A stretch of DNA of 64,000 nucleotides from M3007 sp044350415 (GCA_044350415.1 JBILHQ010000003.1:3980-67979); one strand, 5' to 3'. Positions 8,555 through 18,567 are shown, counted from the stretch's first letter. The notes: generated from the sequence alone by a model not told the origin. Translations and numbers: made by a program.

Positions 8555-9316
8555 TTACTGGGCAGCCATCCCTCCATCGATTACCTGAGTTGTGCCCGTG
8601 ATATATTGGCTGTCATCACTGGCAAGAAATAATACCAGTTTTGCAATTTCAATCGGTTCCGCATAACGTCCCAAGGGAATAGATGCCTCGAATTGCTTTT
8701 TTACTTCTTCTCCATGTCCGGCCGATGCGCCTTCTTCTATAGATCGCATCATTCTGTTATTTACCGGCGAAGGGTGCACCGAATTTACCCTTATTTTTCG
8801 TGGGGCAGCTTCAATAGCAGTAGTTCTCATAATGCCAACGACAGCATGTTTGCTGGTTACGTAAGCACTTAAACCTGCAAATCCCAAAATACCTGCGACA
8901 GAAGAAGTCATAATAATGCTACCGCTATCTTTCATTTGGGGCAATGCGTATTTGTTGCCGAGCCATATTCCTTTCACATTTACTGAAATGACCTTGTCAA
9001 AAATGTCTTCAGGATATTCTGTAATCGGTTTTACCACGCCTTCGATGCCCGCATTATTGAAAAAAACATCAATTTTCCCAAATTGTTTTACGGTTTCATC
9101 GATATAATGCGCTACATCTTTTGATTTGGAAACATCAGCGACACAATATTTTACCTGCTCGCTATTCAATTCCTGTACAGTCTTTTTCAGTGTTTCTTCG
9201 GAGAGATCAACCAACATTACGTTGGCGCCTTCTTCTACAAACAACCTGGCAGTGATTTTTCCGATACTGCCTACACCACCAGTTATTATGGCAACTTTAT
9301 TTTCCAGCTTTTTCAT
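8555..9316 (-). CDS. SDR-family NAD(P)-dependent oxidoreductase
   Basis: This 253-aa protein starts at the ATG 9314-9316 (MKKLENKVAIITGG), the usual SDR start; an upstream extension to 9361 is unlikely. Visible features are the nucleotide-binding TGGVGSIG loop, NNAGIEG, the catalytic Ser in TSSVAG, the YxxxK motif in SAYVTSK, and the C-terminal YITGTTQVIDGGM. It belongs to the classical SDRs of the glucose-1-dehydrogenase/cyclopentanol-dehydrogenase type. The substrate is not predictable. Confidence 0.9.
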   Translation of the reverse strand: MKKLENKVAIITGGVGSIGKITARLFVEEGANVMLVDLSEETLKKTVQELNSEQVKYCVADVSKSKDVAHYIDETVKQFGKIDVFFNNAGIEGVVKPITEYPEDIFDKVISVNVKGIWLGNKYALPQMKDSGSIIMTSSVAGILGFAGLSAYVTSKHAVVGIMRTTAIEAAPRKIRVNSVHPSPVNNRMMRSIEEGASAGHGEEVKKQFEASIPLGRYAEPIEIAKLVLFLASDDSQYITGTTQVIDGGMAAQ

Positions 9317-9330
9317 TTTTGAAATAATTA

Positions 9331-9356
9331 TCGCTGTGAATGAAGTTTCACAGCGA
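9331..9356. promoter_or_regulatory. Perfect 10-bp palindrome upstream of the SDR gene (operator candidate)
   Basis: TCGCTGTGAA (9331-9340) and TTCACAGCGA (9347-9356) form a perfect inverted repeat with a 6-bp centre, 15-40 bp before the SDR start. The position suits a repressor operator or a leader hairpin. Confidence 0.45.
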
Positions 9357-9361
9357 CACAA

Positions 9362-9665
9362 AGGTGAGGGCTATTGCGGCCTAAGCCCTTGCACAATTAT
9401 TGAAAAGAGTTGCATTATTCACACGCTCCTAAAAGTCTGAAAAAGGGTACCGTTGCGTTATTTTCTGGAAATTAAGTGTGCGGAAACGGCATGAATCAAC
9501 TCAATTACTGATATAAAAATTATTGCTGCGTGCCAGGAACCTTCGCCTCAGGAAAGGTCGAAAACTGGAGCCAGATCAGGTTGTCACGGGTGGGGAAAGA
9601 TTCGTTTAAACCTAGTAATAAATCCAGTTTTCCCTATTTTACTAGTATTCTTTCCTAAAAAATAT
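9362..9665. other. Intergenic stretch without recognisable gene
   Basis: About 300 bp lie between the SDR gene and the sensor remnant. No coding or RNA signal is seen. Confidence 0.4.
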
Positions 9666-9673
9666 TAAATTTG
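9666..9673 (+). promoter_or_regulatory. -7 box TAAATTTG before the sensor remnant
   Basis: TAAATTTG matches TAnnTTTG just upstream of the propeller-type N-terminal remnant. Confidence 0.4.
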
Positions 9674-9679
9674 TGCTCA

Positions 9680-10038
9680 GTTTTGCGGGTTTCAGGTTTG
9701 AAAAAGTTAATATTTTTATTACGATCAGGATGGTATACAATGGTGCTGAACGCGCAGCCGATACCTCAATGCCTGTTGTTCTCCACGGCGGATGGCCTCT
9801 CGCAGGGTATGATTAATGCTGTTTTCCAGAGCCGCAACGGTTTTGTCCGGATGGCCGCCAATGACAGTATTAAGGGCTGCGACGGTACTCGCTTTGCGGC
9901 ATTTGTACTCGATTTTTTCCGTCTTTTTTGTCATTATTGGTAGTGAGAGAAACAAGTTATTTGTCCAAACCTTTTCACCGGGAGGAGTTTGGGATAGCCC
10001 CAGTGCCGTCTCGCGCCCACTTGAATAACAAGTTATGA
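9680..10038 (+). pseudogene. Hybrid two-component sensor collapsed to its two ends
   Basis: One frame reads a signal peptide and the first repeat of a two-component-regulator propeller (FSTADGLSQGMINAVFQS, GCDGTRFAAF), then goes out of frame near 9943. A second frame (9937-10038) reads SYLSKPFHREEFGIAPVPSR, the end of an AraC-type HTH domain, and stops at TGA 10036-10038. Everything between (propellers, kinase, receiver) is missing. The remnant ends inside the start codon region of the intact hybrid sensor at 10035, so a former tandem pair is likely. Confidence 0.7.
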
Positions 10039-12893
10039 TCAGAAAAACACATTGTTATATTTTGGGCGCTTTGCTGCTGGTTGGTTGCCATCGTCCGCAA
10101 AAGGCACTTCCGGCAGCACTTCCGGATTTACCTGTTTGCGTGCTGCACAGCGCTGAGAGCTACCCGCTACAGGCGTACCTGCAAATATTGACCGATACGG
10201 TTACCGGTTACACTATCGAACAGGTAGTACAGCCACGGTTACAGCAGCAGTTTGTGGCTTTTGGCGATAACTCCTTCGTGTCGCAAAGTAACCAATTGTA
10301 TTGGGGCAAAATACAGCTGGAAAACCGCTTACAAGGGGCAGGAATGCGGACAGAGTGGGTGCTTAATTTTTCGAGTACTTTCACCCACGTCACTTTATTC
10401 CAGTTGGGGGACAATGGCACCTGGATCGCCGGGGACAATGGCAACTTTGTTCCGGTGTACAAAAAAAGTTTTGTTCCGACCCGAAAAGGCAACTGGTTCA
10501 AATTGGTGCTGCCACCTGGCGAGGTGGTTACGGTGTACTTTCGGGGGGAGAGTGTGCGCACTTATATTCCGCCTTCTTTCCACGCCTATGTGCAGCCGGT
10601 TGATGTTTTTTATGACAAACTGGTGAATGACAAGATTTGGAGCACCCTGTTTAGCGGGTTGTTGCTGATGATGTTGTTTTATAACCTGTTGAATTACTTT
10701 TTTGTCAAGCACCGCAGTTATATCTACTATTCTGGGTACTTGTTGATGGTGTTGATCTACACCTCTTACACCTCCGATGATATAGAGGACTGGATCGGTG
10801 ATTTTGTTTTTGTGGAGCGGCCCGAGTATTTTAGCTTTTTCAAAATTTCATTGTATTTGGGGCTAATGTGTTATGTGGCGTTCATTCGCGGCTTTTTGGA
10901 TTTGCGACATTTACTTCCCAAGTGGGACCGTTATTTTCGGTATATAATTTGGTTTGGGGTCCCTATGATAGCACTTTTTTTATTTTTTGCTTTTCGGTAT
11001 AATTTCAGTTATGTCATTGACGATCGTCCGATCCTGTGTTATATTGCCTTAGTTTCTATTTCAGGTTTTGTTTTTGTTTACCCCTTGTCCAAAACCAAAG
11101 ACCCCAAGGGTTATTTCATCATCGCGGGTATTGTGATGATTGGTTTGGGCTTTTTGTTCACGGTAAATTCGAGGATGACCCAAGTGCCTTTTACTATTTT
11201 TTACCTCAAATTGGGCACTATTTTAGAGGTTTTGATTTTTTCAATGGGTTTGGCCTATCGCCAACGGCAACAGGAATTGGCCAAATTACAGATTGATTTT
11301 GCACTGCGCGAAAGCCAATTATTACAAGAGAAAAAACAATTAGAGGCCGAACGGCTACGAGAACTCAACGATTTTAAAAGCCGCTTTTTTACCAATATCA
11401 CCCATGAATTCCGGACGCCGCTGACCGTGATGCTGGGCATGAGTGAGCAGATGGTCCGCGCGGAAACCAACGAGCCCAAACGCAACCAACTCCACTTGAT
11501 TAAACGCAGCGGCGAAAACCTGCTTCGGCTGGTGAATCAAATTTTGGATTTGGCCAAATTGGAGTCGAATGCCCTGAAAATGAACTATGTACAGGGGGAT
11601 ATTTTGACGTTTACGAAATATATCGCCGAAAGTTTGCATTCCCTGGCCAACGCCCAAAACCTGCTCTTGCGGGTAGAAAGCAAGCAGACCAATATCATAA
11701 TGGATTACGATCCCGAACGTTTTTTACAAATTGTCCATAATCTGTTGTCTAACGCCATCAAGTTTACGCCATCCGGCGGCAAGGTGATATTGCGGGTTGA
11801 TCGGAAAGACCAATGGCTGCACATGGCGGTGTCGGATTCGGGGGTGGGTATTCAGGCAGCGGAACTACCCCATTTGTTCGAACAGTTTTTTCAGGCACAG
11901 AATCAGGAACACGCCAAAGCGGGCGGCACAGGCATTGGGTTGTCGCTGACCCACGAATTGGTGAAGGCTTTGGGCGGGGATATTTCTGTGGAAAGCACTT
12001 TGGGCGTGGGTACTACGTTTTTGGTTAAATTGCCAGTCACGAACCGTGCTGCCTTTGAGGAAAAAATAAAAGATGACGAACCCTGGACATCGGCGGTTCC
12101 CGCTTCATCTGCTAATGGTTCGGACGGATACTCCATTTTACTCATCGAGGACAACCCTGATGTGGTGGCGTATTTGGAGGCTTGTTTTCAGGGTAGTGGG
12201 GACAACCACAGGGGGATACATCTCGATTTTGCGTACAATGGCCAGGCAGGGGTAGAAAAAGCCCTCGAAACCATACCAGACCTGATTATCAGCGACGTGA
12301 TGATGCCCATCAAAGACGGCTTTGAGGTGGTAGAAATCCTTAAAAATGACGAACGAACGAGCCATATCCCCATCATCCTGCTCACGGCGAAAGCCGACGT
12401 GCAGAGTCGTTTGGCCGGTTTGCGCCGGGGTGCCGATGCGTATTTGTCCAAACCTTTTAACCAGGAGGAATTACTGGTGACTGTGGAAAATCTGCTGGAA
12501 GTGCGCCAAAAGTTGCACGCAAAATACCAACAAAATATTCTCCTGGCCAAAGTTTCGGTGACGGAGTTTGCCGATTTGGAAGATGCTTTTTTGCAACACG
12601 TGCGGGCCATTGTTGAAGAAAACTATACCAAAGAAGATTTTGGTTTGCCGAACCTTTGCCAAAAAGTAGGTATGAGTCGTTCGCAGTTGTTCCGCAAAAT
12701 GAAAGCCCTCACCGATATTGCGCCGTCCGATTTGATACGGTCGCACCGATTGAACCGGGCCAGAACCCTGCTCGAAAGCGGTACGATCAACGTTGCGGAG
12801 GCTGCATGGCAAGTGGGCTTTAAGGATCCTTCTTATTTTTCAAAATTATACCAGGAGGAGTTTGGAGAGGCCCCGAGCGCAACGCGTAATTAG
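10035..12893 (+). CDS. Hybrid sensor histidine kinase/response regulator with AraC output domain (7TMR-DISM type)
   Basis: This 952-aa protein is a complete two-component system in one chain. A lipobox-like N-terminus (LLLVGC, Cys18) leads to a 7TMR-DISM extracellular domain (about 40-190), a seven-helix membrane part (about 205-405), a coiled coil (410-445), a HisKA domain with phospho-acceptor His457 in FFTNITHEFRTPL, and an HATPase with N-box Asn573 and DSGVGI/GTGIGLSLTH. A receiver follows with Asp754 in ISDVMMP and Lys806 in SKPF, then an AraC HTH ending at FSKLYQEEFGEAPSATRN. The signal is unknown; such sensors often respond to carbohydrates or nutrients. The start overlaps the stop of the remnant gene in front. 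Confidence 0.95.
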   Translation: MIRKTHCYILGALLLVGCHRPQKALPAALPDLPVCVLHSAESYPLQAYLQILTDTVTGYTIEQVVQPRLQQQFVAFGDNSFVSQSNQLYWGKIQLENRLQGAGMRTEWVLNFSSTFTHVTLFQLGDNGTWIAGDNGNFVPVYKKSFVPTRKGNWFKLVLPPGEVVTVYFRGESVRTYIPPSFHAYVQPVDVFYDKLVNDKIWSTLFSGLLLMMLFYNLLNYFFVKHRSYIYYSGYLLMVLIYTSYTSDDIEDWIGDFVFVERPEYFSFFKISLYLGLMCYVAFIRGFLDLRHLLPKWDRYFRYIIWFGVPMIALFLFFAFRYNFSYVIDDRPILCYIALVSISGFVFVYPLSKTKDPKGYFIIAGIVMIGLGFLFTVNSRMTQVPFTIFYLKLGTILEVLIFSMGLAYRQRQQELAKLQIDFALRESQLLQEKKQLEAERLRELNDFKSRFFTNITHEFRTPLTVMLGMSEQMVRAETNEPKRNQLHLIKRSGENLLRLVNQILDLAKLESNALKMNYVQGDILTFTKYIAESLHSLANAQNLLLRVESKQTNIIMDYDPERFLQIVHNLLSNAIKFTPSGGKVILRVDRKDQWLHMAVSDSGVGIQAAELPHLFEQFFQAQNQEHAKAGGTGIGLSLTHELVKALGGDISVESTLGVGTTFLVKLPVTNRAAFEEKIKDDEPWTSAVPASSANGSDGYSILLIEDNPDVVAYLEACFQGSGDNHRGIHLDFAYNGQAGVEKALETIPDLIISDVMMPIKDGFEVVEILKNDERTSHIPIILLTAKADVQSRLAGLRRGADAYLSKPFNQEELLVTVENLLEVRQKLHAKYQQNILLAKVSVTEFADLEDAFLQHVRAIVEENYTKEDFGLPNLCQKVGMSRSQLFRKMKALTDIAPSDLIRSHRLNRARTLLESGTINVAEAAWQVGFKDPSYFSKLYQEEFGEAPSATRN

Positions 12894-12916
12894 TTGATAA
12901 TCAAAAATTTTATTAA

Positions 12917-12956
12917 ACGGGCAATTTCGTTCCATGCAACGAAATTACCCGTTTTT
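12917..12956 (+). terminator. Rho-independent terminator after the hybrid sensor
   Basis: The arms ACGGGCAATTTCGTT (12917-12931) and AACGAAATTACCCGT (12938-12952) pair with one mismatch, followed by a T-run. Confidence 0.8.
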
Positions 12957-12993
12957 GGAACGAATTTACCCGCCGTTTACTACCGGTTACTTT

Positions 12994-13001
12994 TACCTTT
13001 G
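12994..13001 (+). promoter_or_regulatory. -7 box TACCTTTG before the NTF2-like pseudogene
   Basis: TACCTTTG matches the Bacteroidota -7 consensus and lies about 100 bp upstream of the ATG at 13103. Confidence 0.45.
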
Positions 13002-13102
13002 AACTGCAGATTTGCGTTCCCCCACTTGTTTTTTAATCTTCAAAACGAGCAACGGTATCATTCCAATAATATCATTCATAACATTACAAAATCAAGTAAA
13101 AA

Positions 13103-13551
13103 ATGAAAAAATATTTGCATTTTGGTGTTTTTTTAGCGTGCTTTTTTGCCTCACGTTCACGACTGCAATCTACGGTCAGGATACCGAAAAGGAATTGTTG
13201 GTTTTCGCTCAAAAGTATCAGGAGGCCTATAACAAAGAAGACCACGCCACCCTCAAAACATTCTACACCGCCGATGCGCACCGCATCTCCAAAGACACTA
13301 TTTAGGGTGCTGAGGCCATTGCTGCCCAATTCGGGCGGTAGTTTACATCTGCCGATTGAGCCGTCCAAATCGTGCAGGAAAAAGTCACCTGGAGCGATAT
13401 TAACCATTCTATTGTATTTTCAGGAACGTACCACGTAACAGGAAAGAATACAGGCGGTAACGATATTGGTTTTTCGGGTAATTTTACCAACCTCACGTTG
13501 AAGGAAAACGGCGTTTGGGAAATCACTAAGTTCTTCGTTGTGAACAATTAG
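13103..13551 (+). pseudogene. SnoaL/DUF4440 (NTF2-like) secreted protein, inactivated
   Basis: The start MKKYLHFGVF is a signal peptide in one frame; the rest continues in another (QDTEKELLVFAQKYQEAYNK, HATLKTFYTADAHRISKDTI, then SDINHSIVFSGTYHVTGKN and GVWEITKFFVVNN). A one-base shift in a T-rich part of the signal peptide separates the frames. Three in-frame stops (TAG, TAG, TGA) fall in the middle (about 13303-13361). Both ends are still recognisable as a small NTF2-fold protein. The multiple independent lesions indicate real decay rather than a read error. Confidence 0.75.
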
Positions 13552-13640
13552 AACGCTAAAAATAAGGGGCAACTCAGGTCAATGATTGACCCGGTACATG
13601 TCATATGAAAATTATTTATTTAAAAAGAAAAAATTTTACA

Positions 13641-16600
13641 ATGATAAAAAAAACACACGAGTATAGTATCCTGTCCCACAGAGGATTATCTCTTATTTTA
13701 TTGTTATTGTGCTTGCTTTTATCCGCCCAATGGCTCCAAGCGCAATCTTGTACTGCCTCTATTACGGGCGAGTTGGTGATTTGTCCGGGCGGGAGCCGGG
13801 TATTGACTGCGTCCCCGGGAAGTACCTATGCCTGGAGTACCGGGGTTTTTACACCTTCCATTACAGTGACTACTGCCGGCACCTACACTGTAACGGTCAC
13901 CAACGCGACCGGTTGTGCAGCCACGGCCACGGCTACCACCAGCATACTATCCGCAGGAATGCTCTCGGCGCCGGTAGCGCAGGGACTTAATGGTTATCCT
14001 GTTTGTTTTGGATCTACGCTCCAAATGAGCAGCACGGTTCCCGGCGGCACCTGGAAGGCGTTTACATTTATGCCAGTAATCTCTATCCACCCGACGACCG
14101 GATTGGTTACCTCCCTGACCGCCAATACTTTTACGGACACCTCTTCTGTTGCCTATGAGGTGTCGGCTCCGGGCTGTATCGTAGGTGCCTTGGCACGAAT
14201 AGAGGTAAGGGGGCTGAATCCGGGAACTATTAATGGGAATGCCAGTATTTGCAGTTCGCCTTATTATGGGAATAATACCACTCAACTCAGCGTTACCAGC
14301 CCGTCTTTGGGCTTTGGATCTATTACCGGCACTTGGTCGAGTAGTAATACTAATGTAGCCACGGTGAATTCCACGGGGTTGGTTTCGTCCGTACCTCCCA
14401 GCACGAATTCCGGCACCTCCATCATATCTCGTTCGGTTACTTGGGAGGGTTGTACCACTACCGCTACTAAGTTAATTACAGTAAACGCCAACCCATCCAC
14501 GTTGGTCACCAGCACACTGCAAAATACTTGTGTGAATCAGGTGGTTAATATTTCCGTACCGGATGCCGGACCGGGAGCCACTTACAGTTGGTCGGGCGAT
14601 ATTGTCAATATCAATAGCTACGCCACGACTTCCGTTTCAAGCATCCCAGGTTATAAACAATACAACGTAACCGTTACCAGTGCCGTTGGATGCTCCCAAA
14701 CGGGTTATGGCCTTCATTTTCTCAATGAGTTGCCCGTTGCCACCATCACCGCAAATCCTACCCTCGTTTGTGTGGGGCTAACCCTCGACCTTTCTGTACC
14801 GGCGGCGGCTTCCACCACCTATGCGTGGTCTGGCCCCGGTCTCAATAGTACAACTGGTAGTAATGTTACCGCCATACCACCAGTGGCGGGTATGCAGACG
14901 TACACCGTTACGGCGATGACTAATGCGTATTTTGGCAACTGCTCGAATACGGGCGAGGTGAATGTCATGGTATCCGACCCATTGGCTTGTCCGTCTATAT
15001 TCAGTCCTTCCAACGGCCAAAATGCTGTGGGCTTGAACATCGGTATGCTCGACTGGAACGATGTACCAGGAGCAAGCGGGTATTTGGTTTCATTTGGGAC
15101 CAATGCGCCGGATTACAACAATATCCTGAATGGTACGAATACGGCCTCCAGCCAAATAGTCATAGGTGCGTTATCAACCAACCTCACGTATGGTTACAAG
15201 GTAATACCCTCGGGAAATTGCATTTCTTCGGGTTGTACCACAGTCACTTTCTCCACTTGTGTACCATCCTTTACTTGCCCCGTCAACAGTAATGTGCCCT
15301 TGAATGGCAATTGTGCCTTGCTTATTCCTGATTTAGTGACCGGTCTTGCCGCCAGTCCAGGGTGTAGTTCATTTGTATTTACACAAAGCCCTACTGCGGG
15401 GAGCATTGTTTCTTTATCCCATAATGGAACGGTTTCGGTGGTGATTACACCCAGTAATCCAGTGGTTGCACCTTGTACTGTAACATTGACTGGTAAGGAC
15501 ATAACCGCGCCGAACATCACTTGTCCGGCCAATACCACGGTGAATGCCAATGCATCATGTCAGGGCCAAGTCGGATCTTATGCTCCCACTACACTGTCGG
15601 ATAACTGCAACCCGAATCCGACAGCAGTCCAAAGTCCCGCGTCCAGCGCATTATTGAGCGACCACAACGCGACGCAAACGGTAACCCTGACGGCGAACGA
15701 TGGCAACGGCAATACCGCCACCTGTTCGTTTACAGTGACGTTGAAGGATATTGCGCCACCAACAATTGTTTGTAAAAACTATTCAGCCAGCCTCAACGCC
15801 TCCGGTGCAGCGAGTGTCATTATGGCCAATGTATTCCAAAGCGGTTCGGATAATTGTGGTACGGTAAACCCCGCTTTGGTCGTGCCCAGTACCTTCACTT
15901 GTACCAATATCGGTACCAACACGGTTGTTTTAACAGCCAACGACGGCAACGGCAATACGGCCACTTGCTCGGCGACGGTTACGGTAGTGGATGCCATAGC
16001 CCCGACAGTTATTTGCCAACACATTACCACCAACCTGAATGCCGCTGGCACGGCCAGTATTACCCCAGCCAGTATATTGCTGAGCGGCACAGACAACTGT
16101 GGCATGGTAAATCCAGTTTCGGTAATTCCTAACACGTTCACTTGTAGTAATTTGGGTTCCAATCCGGTCATCCTTACTGTCAATGACGGCCATGGCAACA
16201 CGGCCACCTGTTTGGCTAAGGCCATCGTGGTGGATGCCATAGCACCGACTATGCTTTGCAAAAATGTAACAGTGGCACTCAATGCCAACGGACAGACCAG
16301 CATAACACCGGCACTGGTCAACAACGGTTCTTCAGACAACTGTACCATTGTCAGCCTTTCGCTGAGCCGTACCAATTTCAATTGTGCCAACTTGGGGCAA
16401 AACTTCGTATCTCTCACAGGAGCGGACCAGTCGGGCAACAGCAGCACCTGTACCGCCACCGTCACCGTTCAGGATTTGTTGGCACCTGTGGCCAATTGTA
16501 AAAACACTACGTTAAATCTCGGCCCTAACGGCAGTGTGGTAGTTCTGGCAACCGCTGTAAACAATAACAGTACGGACAATTGCAGCATGAGTTTTGTCGT

Positions 16601-17525
16601 CACGCCAGCCACCCTGACCTGCGCCAATATCGGTTCCAACACAGTAGTGCTAAGGGTAACGGATGCAGTCAATAACCAGTCCACTTGTACGGCCATTGTG
16701 ACCATAAAAGATGCTACAGCTCCCATTGCACGCTGCAAAAACGCGACTATCTTTTTAAATGAATCAGGTATGGCCACCCTGGGTATAGCCCAGGTGAACA
16801 ATGGCTCTTCGGATAACTGCGGCCTCAGCAGCATTAGTTTGAGCCAGACCCAGTTCAATTGCTCCGAGTCGGCTGGCTCAACCTGGCCAGTATTTCTGAC
16901 TTTAAAAGATGCAGCCAATAACACAAGCACCTGCATCGCTTATGTCACCGTCAAGGACAATATTGCACCGACAGCCATCTGCGAAAACACCACGGTATTA
17001 TTGGGCGCCAATGGGAAGGTAGTCGTTTTTGGGGAAGATCTTGCGGGGGGCAGTTTCGATAACTGCATGGTAATATCTTACAGCCCGATTGCTAAAGTAT
17101 ATACCACAGCCAATATTGGGATAAATAACCTAACCGTAACGGTAAAGGACTGGCACAGCAACGCGGCCACTTGTGTATCAGTGGTGACCGTATTGCCCTA
17201 TGGCAATTCATTTGGTTCAATGATCGATCAACGCCAACCAGAAGCATCGCAGGGTAACAAGCAAGAGGACATTTTTGTGGATCTCTATCCCAACCCAACT
17301 TTCGATAGGGTCAATTTGGTTTTCCAGCTCCCGGAAGACCAGGAATACAACTTGAAAATTTGGGATTTAATGGGCCGTTTGCGTTTGGAGCAATCTGCTA
17401 AGGGTGTGGCTGGAGAAAATCAAGTGGTGATTGACCTTCAGAACCTGCCCGCTGGTATGTACATAGTATCATTTGAATGTGCAGGACAGCAGGTGCAGAA
17501 GCGATTGGTCAAAGACAGAAACTAA
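13641..17525 (+). CDS. Large HYR-repeat surface protein with T9SS sorting domain
   Basis: I prefer the ATG at 13641 over 13605, giving about 1294 aa with a signal peptide (LILLLLCLLLSAQWLQAQ). Ig/PKD-like segments fill the N-terminal third (TYAWSTG and TYSWSGD motifs). Residues of about 610-1190 hold seven HYR-like repeats of ~80 aa, each with APT(I/V)xCKN, a central DNC, a GN(T/S)xTC motif and a VTVKD end. The C-terminal ~80 residues (VDLYPNPTFDRVNLVF to VQKRLVKDRN) are a type A T9SS sorting domain, so the protein should be exported and attached at the surface. Its likely role is adhesion or gliding-related; that is inference. The repeats are also visible in the DNA. Confidence 0.9.
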   Translation: MIKKTHEYSILSHRGLSLILLLLCLLLSAQWLQAQSCTASITGELVICPGGSRVLTASPGSTYAWSTGVFTPSITVTTAGTYTVTVTNATGCAATATATTSILSAGMLSAPVAQGLNGYPVCFGSTLQMSSTVPGGTWKAFTFMPVISIHPTTGLVTSLTANTFTDTSSVAYEVSAPGCIVGALARIEVRGLNPGTINGNASICSSPYYGNNTTQLSVTSPSLGFGSITGTWSSSNTNVATVNSTGLVSSVPPSTNSGTSIISRSVTWEGCTTTATKLITVNANPSTLVTSTLQNTCVNQVVNISVPDAGPGATYSWSGDIVNINSYATTSVSSIPGYKQYNVTVTSAVGCSQTGYGLHFLNELPVATITANPTLVCVGLTLDLSVPAAASTTYAWSGPGLNSTTGSNVTAIPPVAGMQTYTVTAMTNAYFGNCSNTGEVNVMVSDPLACPSIFSPSNGQNAVGLNIGMLDWNDVPGASGYLVSFGTNAPDYNNILNGTNTASSQIVIGALSTNLTYGYKVIPSGNCISSGCTTVTFSTCVPSFTCPVNSNVPLNGNCALLIPDLVTGLAASPGCSSFVFTQSPTAGSIVSLSHNGTVSVVITPSNPVVAPCTVTLTGKDITAPNITCPANTTVNANASCQGQVGSYAPTTLSDNCNPNPTAVQSPASSALLSDHNATQTVTLTANDGNGNTATCSFTVTLKDIAPPTIVCKNYSASLNASGAASVIMANVFQSGSDNCGTVNPALVVPSTFTCTNIGTNTVVLTANDGNGNTATCSATVTVVDAIAPTVICQHITTNLNAAGTASITPASILLSGTDNCGMVNPVSVIPNTFTCSNLGSNPVILTVNDGHGNTATCLAKAIVVDAIAPTMLCKNVTVALNANGQTSITPALVNNGSSDNCTIVSLSLSRTNFNCANLGQNFVSLTGADQSGNSSTCTATVTVQDLLAPVANCKNTTLNLGPNGSVVVLATAVNNNSTDNCSMSFVVTPATLTCANIGSNTVVLRVTDAVNNQSTCTAIVTIKDATAPIARCKNATIFLNESGMATLGIAQVNNGSSDNCGLSSISLSQTQFNCSESAGSTWPVFLTLKDAANNTSTCIAYVTVKDNIAPTAICENTTVLLGANGKVVVFGEDLAGGSFDNCMVISYSPIAKVYTTANIGINNLTVTVKDWHSNAATCVSVVTVLPYGNSFGSMIDQRQPEASQGNKQEDIFVDLYPNPTFDRVNLVFQLPEDQEYNLKIWDLMGRLRLEQSAKGVAGENQVVIDLQNLPAGMYIVSFECAGQQVQKRLVKDRN

Positions 17526-17640
17526 TCCTTTGCAGGGAGGGTACGCTGATTTTTCAGGTACTCTAAATGGCGCTAATGAGAAAATGTCAGGTATGTATTA
17601 AGATGCGTTCCGTCCTTTTCAAATTTTGGGAAGCAAGCCA

Positions 17641-17680
17641 AAACACCGCTCCGGGGTTCACTCCGAAGCGGCGTTTTGTT
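17641..17680. terminator. Hairpin terminator, usable on both strands
   Basis: AAAACACCGCTCCGG and CCGAAGCGGCGTTTT pair with two mismatches around a short loop (17641-17678), with A- and T-tracts at the ends. It lies between the plus-strand adhesin gene and the minus-strand isomerase-like gene. The rest of 17526-17846 shows nothing further. Confidence 0.65.
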
Positions 17681-17846
17681 AGTGCGCCCGGCACAGGCGC
17701 TGACTCGGCGGTTAAAATGCCGGAAAGTTTTAGTTGTTGTTGGAGGGATTGTTGCAATGCCGGTTCGGGACTTTGTGAAGTTCAAAAAATCCCGGATATA
17801 TTGCCCCCCTGTCAGGGATAATTTGTTATAATCCGTTAGTCAGTCT

Positions 17847-18113
17847 TCAAAACTGTTTTATTAAGCTCAAATATTCTACACTTTTTTTCAGTTTGTACAA
17901 CGGAAGTGTCGTCATTAATTCTTTAACTTTCTCTTCGTCAACATTTTTAAAAATTAAAATGGCACCGTTTCTGGTTTGTCTTAAAAATAAATGGTCTAAA
18001 ATACCTTCTTCTTTCCATTTTGCAACAACTTCTTGTTCGTGTTTTAATATTTCCTGGAAATTGTCTGGAAGGTTATCCATATCAAGGGTTAAAATTGCTT
18101 GAATTCTGTTCAT
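17847..18113 (-). CDS. Small muconolactone-isomerase-like (dimeric alpha/beta barrel) protein
   Basis: This 88-aa protein begins MNRIQAILTLDMDNLPDNFQ and shows VVAKWKEEGILDHLFLRQTR, GAILIFKNVDEEKVKELM and TLPLYKLKKSVEYLSL. The length and the order of beta-alpha-beta elements resemble muconolactone isomerase/YCII-type dimeric barrels. Function is uncertain. It is AT-rich and shares its neighbourhood with an old yellow enzyme and an HxlR regulator, a common accessory redox pairing. Confidence 0.7.
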   Translation of the reverse strand: MNRIQAILTLDMDNLPDNFQEILKHEQEVVAKWKEEGILDHLFLRQTRNGAILIFKNVDEEKVKELMTTLPLYKLKKSVEYLSLIKQF

Positions 18114-18257
18114 AATATATTTGTTTGAAAGCCAACAAAAAGTGGTTTTGATGAGATCAAAACTTATAATTGTCTGCCTGATGAGTTATAGCCCACGCAA
18201 AGTGGTTTTTAGTTTTAATTAAAAATATTTTATATTATTTTTTTCAGGTTACGATTG

Positions 18258-18540
18258 AAGATATCAACTTGTTATTGAGCAAATAGGTGTTTGATATCAG
18301 CAATTATCGGTTTGCAAAAAAGATAATGTATTGTGGGCACTTGGATGGCAATTGGGCTATTGTCAGGTTCTCTATACTCCCAAGGTTCCTTAGGACCAAA
18401 ATCGAGGTTTGGGCTTATTCGTCGGTAACGATTTCTCTATACCCCCAAGGTTCCTTAGAACCCCCATATTCTGGCCCAAATCACATTTTTCGCATTAAAA
18501 AATATTGCAAACCGAGAATTGCTGGTTGAATATCAACTAT
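18258..18540. repeat. MITE-like element A with 20-bp terminal inverted repeats
   Basis: CAGCAATTATCGGTTTGCAA (18298-18317) and its near-complement (18505-18524, one mismatch) bound about 190 bp. Outside both arms are GATATCA/ATATCAAC motifs. Inside, a segment containing TCTCTATAC and CCCAAGGTTCCTTAG occurs twice (about 18369-18394 and 18434-18459). No transposase is present; it looks like a small non-autonomous element. Confidence 0.55.
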
Positions 18541-18567
18541 ATTATCTGCAAGATCACATTAGTCATT

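Noticed and set aside
13641..17525. Long minus-strand frames opposite the HYR-repeat adhesin (for example 15779-16465)
   Set aside because: They follow the repeat period of the real gene and have no start context or domains.
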